A DNA stretch of 22,632 nucleotides from a virus. The notes under the pieces were generated by a model. It was not told where the DNA came from. It made no database searches and saw only the letters and a program-made list of their open reading frames with translations. Location: IMG/VR virus record IMGVR_UViG_3300046694_000046, positions 1 through 22,632 of that record. One strand, 5' to 3'. Numbering within the stretch: the stretch's first letter is position 1; each line of letters opens with the position of its first letter. The position numbers were made by a program, and so were the translations under genes. Positions 17,319 to 22,632 of the stretch are shown piece by piece.

Positions 17319-17913
17319 CGCTTGCTCTTTTCCATGTGGTCTTGGACGCGCGCTTCGTTCTCGCGCTTGACCGACAGCGCGTCATTGAGCAGAGCGACAT
17401 CGCACAGGTCAACCGTGCCGTCGATGAGGGACTCGTATTTCAGCAGCCCCTCCATCACCGGCAGCAGGAGCCAATCCTCGCCATCAGGAAGCGAAGCGAA
17501 CTCGACGCCGCTCAGGCCGCCGCGGTCAAAGCTGACGACGGCCCGCCGGGAAAAAAACTGCCGAGGTTCTGCTGAATGACCGCGACCGTCAGTTGGAGCA
17601 TCGCCGGCAGGTCGATGTCCTGAAACAGCAGACCGCCGTTCTTCACCATGACGCTCTGCCATCCTTGGCCGGATTGCCGCTGAACGACGAGCAGACACGT
17701 GTCGAGCACGTAGTCCGTATCCTCGTCGGACATCTTCGCCAGCGCTTCGGCGATCGGGCTGACCATCTCGGCGAAGCCCTTTGTCTCGCCCTTCAGTGCG
17801 CCGCCGAGTCCCGCGAGGAGCGGGGCGAGCCGCCGCGCGACGTGGAACTGACGCTTCGCATCAAGTCGGCCGATCCGGTACTGCTGGCCGTTGATTTCGA
17901 CAAGTTCGCTCAT
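17315..17913 (-). CDS. Tail assembly chaperone, -1 frameshift fusion (G-T-like)
   Basis: This is the predicted extended product. Ribosomes read the chaperone frame to the two Phe codons at residues 120-121, slip one base back on a run of seven T (17557-17551), and continue in the -1 frame for 78 more residues, giving about 199 residues. The downstream part (WLLLPVMEGLLKYESLIDGTVDLCDVALLNDAL...ENEAR) resembles a small phage protein family of the DUF6889 type. It ends exactly at the tape measure start. The -1 frame has no good start of its own: ATG at 17455 lacks a nearby ribosome binding site. In lambda and many tailed phages the two chaperones are made this way just before the tape measure. 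The alternative is a separately started 46-residue protein (17315-17455). Confidence 0.75.
17512..17557 (-). promoter_or_regulatory. Programmed -1 ribosomal frameshift signal
   Basis: On the minus strand the zero frame reads AGT TTT TTT CCC, giving the heptamer T TTT TTT at 17557-17551. After a 7-base spacer a stem can form: GGCCG (17543-17539) pairs with CGGCC (17519-17515), enclosing an inner hairpin GTCA-GCTT-TGAC (17536-17525). The zero-frame stop TGA follows at 17514-17512. Slippery site, spacer and structure have the usual layout of -1 frameshifting. Confidence 0.75.
17512..17913 (-). CDS. Tail assembly chaperone (G-like, unshifted form)
   Basis: The protein has 133 residues. It starts MSELVEINGQQYRIGRLDAKRQFHVARRLAPLLAGL and continues with helices around AEMVSPIAEALAKMSDEDTDYVLDTCLLVVQR. 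Size, charge pattern and position between tube and tape measure fit the phage tail assembly chaperone group. It coats the tape measure during tail assembly and is not expected in the mature virion. The ATG at 17913 follows the tube stop by two bases (TGATCATG). Near its 3' end it contains a slippery T-run that produces the extended form. Confidence 0.85.
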   Translation of the reverse strand: MSELVEINGQQYRIGRLDAKRQFHVARRLAPLLAGLGGALKGETKGFAEMVSPIAEALAKMSDEDTDYVLDTCLLVVQRQSGQGWQSVMVKNGGLLFQDIDLPAMLQLTVAVIQQNLGSFFPGGPSSALTAAA

Positions 17914-17915
17914 GA

Positions 17916-18359
17916 TCAGACGCCTGCGGCGAGCGCCGGGTCAACGATGCCGGCGTTGAATTCCCATTCGATGGCGCCGGCTTCCTTGGCGTAATCGTTC
18001 TTCGGGAACTTGGTGAACGCCACCGACTGGCAGGTGTAGACGTCGCCGCGCACGGTGTCGGTCGCGGTGAAGATGTTCTGCGCCCAGTTCGCCGAGCTCG
18101 TGCGCTGGAAGTTGTACATCGCCGAGAGCAGAGCGTTCACCGGCGATGCCTTCTGCACGCGGATGGTCAGCTTGCCCGCCTTGCTCGGGTTCAGGCTGTG
18201 CATCGGCGTGCCGTCAGCGCCGATCTTCATGTTGTCGGCGTCCTCGGTGAATTCGACCGAGAAGCCGCCTTCGTCGATGCCGGCGCCTGCGCCCAGCGAG
18301 ATTGCGCCGCCGGGGCCGATCAGCGATGCATTGAAGTTTTGAAACGAATAAACGCTCAT
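17916..18359 (-). CDS. Tail tube protein, DUF3277 family
   Basis: The protein has 147 residues. The start MSVYSFQNFNASLIGPGGAISLGAGAGIDEGG and the segments MKIGADGTPMHSLNPSKAGKLTIRVQKASPVNALL and FTKFPKNDYAKEAGAIEWEF match DUF3277, the tube protein paired with DUF3383 sheaths. It forms the inner tail channel. The ATG at 18359 has a strong AAAGGGG ribosome binding site, fitting its high copy number. It lies ten bases after the sheath stop. Confidence 0.93.
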   Translation of the reverse strand: MSVYSFQNFNASLIGPGGAISLGAGAGIDEGGFSVEFTEDADNMKIGADGTPMHSLNPSKAGKLTIRVQKASPVNALLSAMYNFQRTSSANWAQNIFTATDTVRGDVYTCQSVAFTKFPKNDYAKEAGAIEWEFNAGIVDPALAAGV

Positions 18360-18369
18360 GTGCGCCCCT

Positions 18370-19854
18370 TTATTGGTTCACGGTGATGGCGATGTCCACC
18401 GAGTGGATCGCGCCGGCTTCCTTCGCTGCCACCTGGAACGCCACCGACTTGCGCGCCGCGCGGTTCGCCTGGCTCTGGTTAGCGATCGGCGGAGCGTAGA
18501 CGTAGAAGCCCTTCGGCATGTAATCGCCTTCGCTCAGCGTGCCGAAGCCGCCCGAGTTCCATACGCCAGCCGCGAGGAAGCCGTTCGAGACGTACTGCGC
18601 GCACACCTGCTCGATCTTCGTGGCGATCAGGTGGTTGCCCGCGTCCGTCTGCGGGATCTTCGTCGTGCTCGTGTAGAGCAGATTGAAGACCGCGTTCTGG
18701 ATGTCGATCGCGAGGTTGTCGGCGCCCATCACCGAGTCGATGAAGTCGCCCGACGAGCACACGCCTTGCTCGATGATCGCGGTGTCGTTCTCGTACGCGA
18801 CGAAGACGTTGCAGTTGAAGCCTTCCAGCGCGTTCGCTTGCGTCGTGTTCAGGGTCTCGGCGGTGATGCCGGGCTCCTGCTTGAACTTCAGCGTGATGAC
18901 CGTGTTGTTGCCGGTGTAATCCGTCGTCAGGATCCGCGCGAGCAGCGAGACGGCCGAGTACGCGTTCGAGCTCGAATACTGCACGGCCGTCTTCTTGTAG
19001 CCGAGCTGCTTCAGCTGATACGCGACGTTCGTCGTATCGCTCGCGACCAGCACGCCGGCCTCCTGCGTCGAGACACCGTAGAAGTGCTTCGTCGAGGTGG
19101 CTTCGATGTAGCCTGCGACAGCGACGTGATCCGCATCGACCGCCGACGGGATGCTCAGCGCATACCACTGCTGACCGTAGTTGGCGTCGAAGAGCGTCGT
19201 GGCAGCCAGCGCCGTCTCTGCAGCGATGCCGCCGGAGACGTACGCGCCCGAGAACGTCGACGTCAGGCCCATGAGCCCGGAGATGTCGGTGCCGGAAACA
19301 GGCGCCTGCGCGAAGCTGACCGACGACGTCGCGCCGGTCGTCGCACTGACGATCTCGAACCGCTGGAAGTTCGCGTTCCACACGCACGTGCCGGCGCTTG
19401 TCAGCGCGGTCGTAATCGCAGACGCGACGCCGTTGAGATTCAGCACGCTGCTCAGGTTGATCGAGGCGAGCGTCTTGAGCGTGCCGTCAATCGTGACCTT
19501 CATGCCGCCGGCAGTGACCGCGGTGAAGTTCGACAGTGCTTGCTGCGCGGCCGACAGCGTGCCGCCGAGAAGCTGGCCTGCGGCGGCCGTCTTCGCCCAG
19601 CGGCCGATCATGACCGATGCGGGCTGCGGCGCCTGCTCGAACCAGAGCACAGCGGCTTTGTATTCTTCCGACGTGGTGCCGAAATCGGTGGCGACAGAGG
19701 TGATGTCACCGTAGCTACGGAAGCGCGACACGAGGTCGATAACCGCCGAGGTTCCGAGAATCAGCAGCGTCGAGGTGTTTTGCGATTGCGCGGCTTTCTG
19801 CGTGAGCGAGATCGTCGCGTTGACCAACCGGCTAATCGGCAGCGTGTTCGACAT
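18370..19854 (-). CDS. Contractile tail sheath, DUF3383 family
   Basis: The protein has 494 residues. The N-terminus MSNTLPISRLVNATISLTQKAAQSQNTSTLLILG, followed by DLVSRFRSYGDITSVATDFGTTSEEYKAAVLWFEQAPQPASVMIGRW, is the standard opening of DUF3383 sheath proteins. The C-terminal part (YMPKGFYVYAPPIANQSQANRAARKSVAFQVAAKEAGAIHSVDIAITVNQ) is also typical of the family. It surrounds the tube and contracts to drive it through the envelope, which makes the phage a myovirus-type particle. A terminator hairpin lies directly upstream; the ribosome binding site is GGGAC about 8 bases before the ATG. Confidence 0.95.
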   Translation of the reverse strand: MSNTLPISRLVNATISLTQKAAQSQNTSTLLILGTSAVIDLVSRFRSYGDITSVATDFGTTSEEYKAAVLWFEQAPQPASVMIGRWAKTAAAGQLLGGTLSAAQQALSNFTAVTAGGMKVTIDGTLKTLASINLSSVLNLNGVASAITTALTSAGTCVWNANFQRFEIVSATTGATSSVSFAQAPVSGTDISGLMGLTSTFSGAYVSGGIAAETALAATTLFDANYGQQWYALSIPSAVDADHVAVAGYIEATSTKHFYGVSTQEAGVLVASDTTNVAYQLKQLGYKKTAVQYSSSNAYSAVSLLARILTTDYTGNNTVITLKFKQEPGITAETLNTTQANALEGFNCNVFVAYENDTAIIEQGVCSSGDFIDSVMGADNLAIDIQNAVFNLLYTSTTKIPQTDAGNHLIATKIEQVCAQYVSNGFLAAGVWNSGGFGTLSEGDYMPKGFYVYAPPIANQSQANRAARKSVAFQVAAKEAGAIHSVDIAITVNQ

Positions 19855-19865
19855 GTGTGCGTCCC

Positions 19866-19895
19866 AAATGGAAAAGGCCCGCGCGTGGCGGGCCT
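19866..19895 (-). terminator. Intrinsic terminator between head-neck genes and sheath
   Basis: On the minus strand an 8-bp stem AGGCCCGC/GCGGGCCT with a CACGC loop is followed by TTTTCCATTT. It lies after the tail terminator gene (stop 19917) and ends just before the ribosome binding site of the sheath gene. It may lower read-through from head to tail genes. Confidence 0.85.
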
Positions 19896-19916
19896 CAGTG
19901 CTTTGTGAATGAGGTG

Positions 19917-20501
19917 TTACTGCGAGACGTGAATCTCGGTCGTTACGGTGTCGGTGCTCAACGTCGAGTCAGACGACAGCACGTTCAGCACGCTGTACGT
20001 GCGCACGACCTGTCGGCGGACGCGGAACGAAAGATCGAACCGGCGAAGCCACTGCTGATTGATCAGTTCGGGCGCCGCGGTCATCTTGCCGACGTCCACC
20101 AGCCCCATCGAATTCAGGGTGAGCATTCCGTGGTTCTGCTCCACATAGATGCCGTCGCGCGCCTGCGCGGCGTACTGCATTGCCGACGGCCCGTAGAAGC
20201 TGGCGAGCAACGTCAGGATCTCGTGCCGGTAAAGCTTGTCCGTGCCGTCGGTGTCGGGCACATGCACGAACGCTGGCCGCGCATCCTGCTCGATCTCGGT
20301 GACGCCGATAGCGCACCAGTTCTGGTTCGGCTCGGGCATCTTCGGCGTGACCGGCTGCCAGCGCGGCCGCACCATCGCGCCGGGAAGCCCCGTCAGGCCG
20401 ACGATCATCTGCTGGAAGATCGCGTCGAGCGCGGCATCTTCGATCGGCGGCGATGCGACGACTGGCTGAAGGTATCCGCCAGTGCTTGAGTCGTTCGCCA
20501 T
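19917..20501 (-). CDS. Tail terminator protein
   Basis: The protein has 194 residues. The core pattern LDAIFQQMIVGLTGLPGAMVRPRWQP, then NWCAIGVTEIEQDARPAFVHV, DKLYRHEILTLLASFYGPSAMQYAAQARDGIYVEQN and RFDLSFRVRRQVVRTYSVLNV, matches phage neck/tail terminator proteins of the LIC_12616-like group. It would cap the tail tube at the head-proximal end. It stands between the neck genes and the sheath, as in related phages. The ATG at 20501 has a strong GGGAGG ribosome binding site. Confidence 0.85.
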   Translation of the reverse strand: MANDSSTGGYLQPVVASPPIEDAALDAIFQQMIVGLTGLPGAMVRPRWQPVTPKMPEPNQNWCAIGVTEIEQDARPAFVHVPDTDGTDKLYRHEILTLLASFYGPSAMQYAAQARDGIYVEQNHGMLTLNSMGLVDVGKMTAAPELINQQWLRRFDLSFRVRRQVVRTYSVLNVLSSDSTLSTDTVTTEIHVSQ

Positions 20502-20502
20502 G

Positions 20503-20877
20503 TCAGCCTCCCGAGAGCGGGATCAGTTCGCACTGCGCGGCCACGAAGCCGCGGCCGTACGTCGACCAGTCCCGCACGTTCACGACGGTGTATTGCCGGC
20601 CCTGCCATGTGACGAGGTCGGCGTCGAAGCCGATCTTCCCGTCGATCAGACCGAACCGCGTGTGGATCGTGATCGATCCTTCGATGCGCGAGCCGTCCGC
20701 CCGGCGAATCAGTTGGTCGCCGGTGTCGTTCGTGACGACGCCAGCGAACCGCGTGACCGTCTGCGCGTTGCTCGCCATGCCGTTCGCGTCGATCGTCTGA
20801 GCCTGGCGCGTGCACGTCAGGCTGGTGTCCTGAAACATCGGATCGAGCAGGACATCAGTTACGTCGAGCAGCGGCAT
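20503..20877 (-). CDS. Head-tail connector / head closure-like protein
   Basis: The protein has 124 residues and starts MPLLDVTDVLLDPMFQDTSLTCTRQAQTIDANGM. It is a compact beta-rich protein (RIEGSITIHTRFGLIDG, DLVTWQGRQYTVVNVRDWSTYGRGFVAAQCELIPL), a pattern shared with phage head closure or neck proteins. Its place between a neck protein and the tail terminator supports this. The start shares bases with the preceding stop (TAATG). The specific family is not certain. Confidence 0.75.
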   Translation of the reverse strand: MPLLDVTDVLLDPMFQDTSLTCTRQAQTIDANGMASNAQTVTRFAGVVTNDTGDQLIRRADGSRIEGSITIHTRFGLIDGKIGFDADLVTWQGRQYTVVNVRDWSTYGRGFVAAQCELIPLSGG

Positions 20878-21356
20878 TATTTCTTCTCACGAATGACGTG
20901 CGTGACGGAGTTGCGAAGGGAGCCGGTATCGACCAGCGTGTTCTCGCGGGTCACGCCGCGCGCGCGCCGCGCTGCCAACGTGGAGTCGGCGAGCTTCGGC
21001 TGGATGTTGCTGTTGATCTTGGCCTTGACGCCCATCTCGGCAGTCAGACCGGCAGCAGTAAGCGCCGAGTCGACGCCCTGCTGATTGCCGCCGAGCGCGG
21101 CTGTCGCGCCTTTCTTCAGACGCTCAGCGCATTCGTCCTGCACCTCTTCCACACCCGGGACGAGCCACGGCCGTGCCGGGATGTTCTTCGCGGGCGAGCC
21201 GCGGTCGAGAATGTAGCCGATCTGCGCGTTCGTGATCGGCGTGTCTTTGCGCTCCGGCGCGGTGTCGGGGATGCCCACCAGCACATCCTTCTTGACCAGC
21301 GCGTTCATGCTGCGGAGCACTTCCTGCAGCTTGTCGCGCGTGATCTTGACGCTCAT
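20877..21356 (-). CDS. Neck / minor tail protein (gp10- or Z-like)
   Basis: The protein has 159 residues. The motif set DVLVGIPDTAPERKDTPITNAQIGYILDRGSPAKNIPARPWLVPGV (about 24-69) is found in many phage proteins of the head-tail joining or virion morphogenesis type. A Lys-rich helix region follows, and the C-terminus LVDTGSLRNSVTHVIREK is also characteristic. It probably takes part in neck or tail completion. The ATG at 21356 overlaps the DUF4054 stop (ATGA). Confidence 0.8.
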   Translation of the reverse strand: MSVKITRDKLQEVLRSMNALVKKDVLVGIPDTAPERKDTPITNAQIGYILDRGSPAKNIPARPWLVPGVEEVQDECAERLKKGATAALGGNQQGVDSALTAAGLTAEMGVKAKINSNIQPKLADSTLAARRARGVTRENTLVDTGSLRNSVTHVIREKK

Positions 21357-21736
21357 AGTTGCATGCCGCCAGCGCCCATCAGGCGCGCGAGCCCAAGGAA
21401 GCGGATGCCGTAGCTGGTCATGTTCCAGAATCCTGCATCGGTCAGGCTGACAGCGCCGGAGTCATACCCGACGCTGACCTTGTCGACCGACTTCGAGTTC
21501 GTCGGGCCGGTGACTTGGCCCGGGATTCCGCCAGCCGTGGCCGCCTGCTCATCGCGTGCGGCCATCGCCAGATGGTGAGCCGTGACCAACTCGATCCCGA
21601 TGTTCGTCAGATCGCCCCAGCGGCACGCGTTCACGAGCGATACCGCGACCGTCAGCCAGAGGTTGACCATCGAGTCGGGATACTGCGTCGTGTCGGCGAA
21701 CTCGGGAAAATCCGTTCGGAATTGAGTTGAATCCAC
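21353..21736 (-). CDS. DUF4054 head-completion (connector) protein
   Basis: The protein has 127 residues. FRTDFPEFADTTQYPDSMVNLWLTVAVSLVNACRWGDLTNIGIELVTAHHLAMAARDE spans the first half and is the classic DUF4054 pattern; SVDKVSVGYDSGAVSLTDAGFWNMTSYGIRFLGLARLMGAGGM follows. Members act as adaptor-like proteins between portal and tail. The gene begins at GTG 21736 with AAGG about 7 bases upstream. Confidence 0.92.
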   Translation of the reverse strand: MDSTQFRTDFPEFADTTQYPDSMVNLWLTVAVSLVNACRWGDLTNIGIELVTAHHLAMAARDEQAATAGGIPGQVTGPTNSKSVDKVSVGYDSGAVSLTDAGFWNMTSYGIRFLGLARLMGAGGMQL

Positions 21737-21739
21737 GGC

Positions 21740-21910
21740 TTAGCCTTTGGTCTTGGCGGTCTTCGTCTCGGGCCTCACGACTTGCGCGTGCTCCTGGACG
21801 TACCAGTGTTTGGCGGTCGCGTCGTCAACCTCATGCTCGCCGGCCGCGAACTCTCGCTGGCCGGCGGCATCGGTGAGAACGAACGGCTTCTCAACGATGA
21901 TTTTCGGCAT
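21740..21910 (-). CDS. Small phage protein, STY1053-like
   Basis: This 56-residue gene starts MPKIIVEKPFVLTDAAGQREF and continues AAGEHEVDDATAKHWYVQEHAQVV. The pattern (short beta start, Gly-Glu-His turn, then HW) resembles small STY1053-family proteins encoded between capsid and head-completion genes in many phages. The tail is Lys/Thr-rich (RPETKTAKTKG). It has no known function; a minor head or capsid-accessory role is a guess from position. The ATG at 21910 follows the capsid gene stop by two bases (TAACGATG), so translation is likely coupled. Confidence 0.75.
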   Translation of the reverse strand: MPKIIVEKPFVLTDAAGQREFAAGEHEVDDATAKHWYVQEHAQVVRPETKTAKTKG

Positions 21911-21912
21911 CG

Positions 21913-22632
21913 TTAGATACCGTCACGATAGCCGAGCGTCTCCGGATACACCACTTCGACCACACCCAGACGGCCGAAATAGGTCGTCAGTTGGCGGATG
22001 TCGCGGTATTCCAGCGGCGTGCGTTGCAGCGGCACGAGCGGGAAGCGCACGCGCTCTGCGTCCTTCGTGTACGCGACCATGCGGTTCGTGCTGCTCGTGC
22101 CGCGGCTGGTCAGCCACTTCGACGGCAGGATCTCGAGCGGACGACCGTTGATGCTGTTCGACAGCGAGTTCATCTTCAGGAACTCGAGCACGCTGATGTT
22201 GCCGGCCGAGCTGACGAGCGTCGCGACGAGGCGCGAGTAGTTCAGCGGGTCGATCAACAGACGATCCGGGCAGATCGCGTACGCCGAAGCCGCCCACACG
22301 CTGTTGAGCAGTTCGTTGACGTCCGCGAGCATCTGCGCCGGCGTTGCCGTGCCCCAGCCGCCGGTGACGGCGTTCGAGACGTTCGTCACGTTGGCGTTGT
22401 TCACCAGACCCGTCACGCCCAGAACGGTGTCGCCGATGTAGACCTGCTCATCGACGTCCATGTTGTGCTTCAGGTTCATGCCGGCGAACTTCTGCTGATC
22501 CACCGGGCGGCCGAGCTTCTGAGCCGATTCCAGTTCCGGAATCGTCCAGCCGATCTGCATTGCCCAGAGGGTCAACGGGTTCGGCGTCTTGCCGATGTCC
22601 AGCGCGATGCCGGCGATTGCCGATGCATCCTT
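21913..22632 (-). CDS. Major capsid protein, DUF2184 type (N-terminus beyond window)
   Basis: The frame is open through the right edge; the visible part is about 239 residues, so the N-terminal portion is missing. Diagnostic stretches include QKFAGMNLKHNMDVDEQVYIGD, GLVNNANVTNV, LADVNELLNSVWAASAYAICPDRLLIDP, AGNISVLEFLKMNSLSNSINGRPLEILPSKWL, NRMVAYTKDAERVRFPLVPLQRTPLEYRDI and YFGRLGVVEVVYPETLGYRDG. These match DUF2184 phage major head proteins (HK97-like fold). A TTG at 22575 is internal, not the start, because the family homology continues upstream (IALDIGKTPNPLTLWAMQIGWTI). It forms the icosahedral shell. Confidence 0.92.
   Translation of the reverse strand, partial: KDASAIAGIALDIGKTPNPLTLWAMQIGWTIPELESAQKLGRPVDQQKFAGMNLKHNMDVDEQVYIGDTVLGVTGLVNNANVTNVSNAVTGGWGTATPAQMLADVNELLNSVWAASAYAICPDRLLIDPLNYSRLVATLVSSAGNISVLEFLKMNSLSNSINGRPLEILPSKWLTSRGTSSTNRMVAYTKDAERVRFPLVPLQRTPLEYRDIRQLTTYFGRLGVVEVVYPETLGYRDGI

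Noticed and set aside
17315-17455. A separate small gene started at ATG 17455
   Set aside because: No ribosome binding site lies at a useful distance, and the frame is open back to a slippery site in the chaperone gene; frameshifting explains it better. It remains a possible alternative.
16608-17579. A 323-residue open frame on the plus strand
   Set aside because: It is antisense to the tape measure and the chaperone frame, with Arg/Leu-rich low-complexity composition and no plausible start signal.
18358-19908. A 516-residue open frame on the plus strand
   Set aside because: It is antisense to the sheath gene and codes for an Arg-rich sequence without recognisable motifs, as expected from a GC-rich gene read backwards.

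Overview
The window is one continuous late-gene block from a contractile-tailed (myovirus-like) phage or prophage. Every supported gene lies on the minus strand, so transcription runs from high to low coordinates. The DNA is GC-rich. The GH19 endolysin, DUF1353 protein and tail gene types are common in phages of Burkholderia and related Betaproteobacteria, so such a host is the best guess, but no host gene is present to prove it. No integrase, terminase, portal, tRNA, IS element or CRISPR is visible, and both window edges cut genes.

Head and neck (22632 to 19917): the C-terminal part of a DUF2184-type major capsid protein, a 56-residue protein, a DUF4054 head-completion protein, two neck proteins and a tail terminator. 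Tail (19854 to 15738): a terminator hairpin, then a DUF3383 sheath, a DUF3277 tube, a tail assembly chaperone with a strong candidate -1 ribosomal frameshift site, and a short tape measure carrying a lysozyme-like domain. Baseplate (15741 to 11557): Dit-like protein, baseplate plug, gp27-like hub, Gp138-type spike with an HxH tip, gp25-like wedge protein and baseplate J.

Host contact and lysis (11543 to 1): a 677-residue pectate-lyase-fold tailspike sits between baseplate J and the DUF2612 baseplate protein. A short fibre and its assembly chaperone follow. The lysis block is a membrane coiled-coil protein, GH19 endolysin, HNH-type zinc protein, small holin-like protein and lipoprotein, tightly coupled by ATGA overlaps. 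After it come a DUF1353 protein, a small virion-like protein, a glycine-rich fibre with two repeat arrays, a fibre-tail adaptor, a second beta-helix tailspike, and a partial glycine-rich fibre-like protein that begins with a Sec signal peptide.

The most notable points are the frameshift signal at 17512-17557; the 21-residue and 9-residue repeats of the glycine-rich fibre; the signal peptide on the last fibre-like protein; an HNH protein inside the lysis cassette; and four intrinsic terminators, each placed directly in front of a ribosome binding site. No wholly unknown multi-gene system stands out; the window is mainly a well-formed tail and lysis module with several unusual details.
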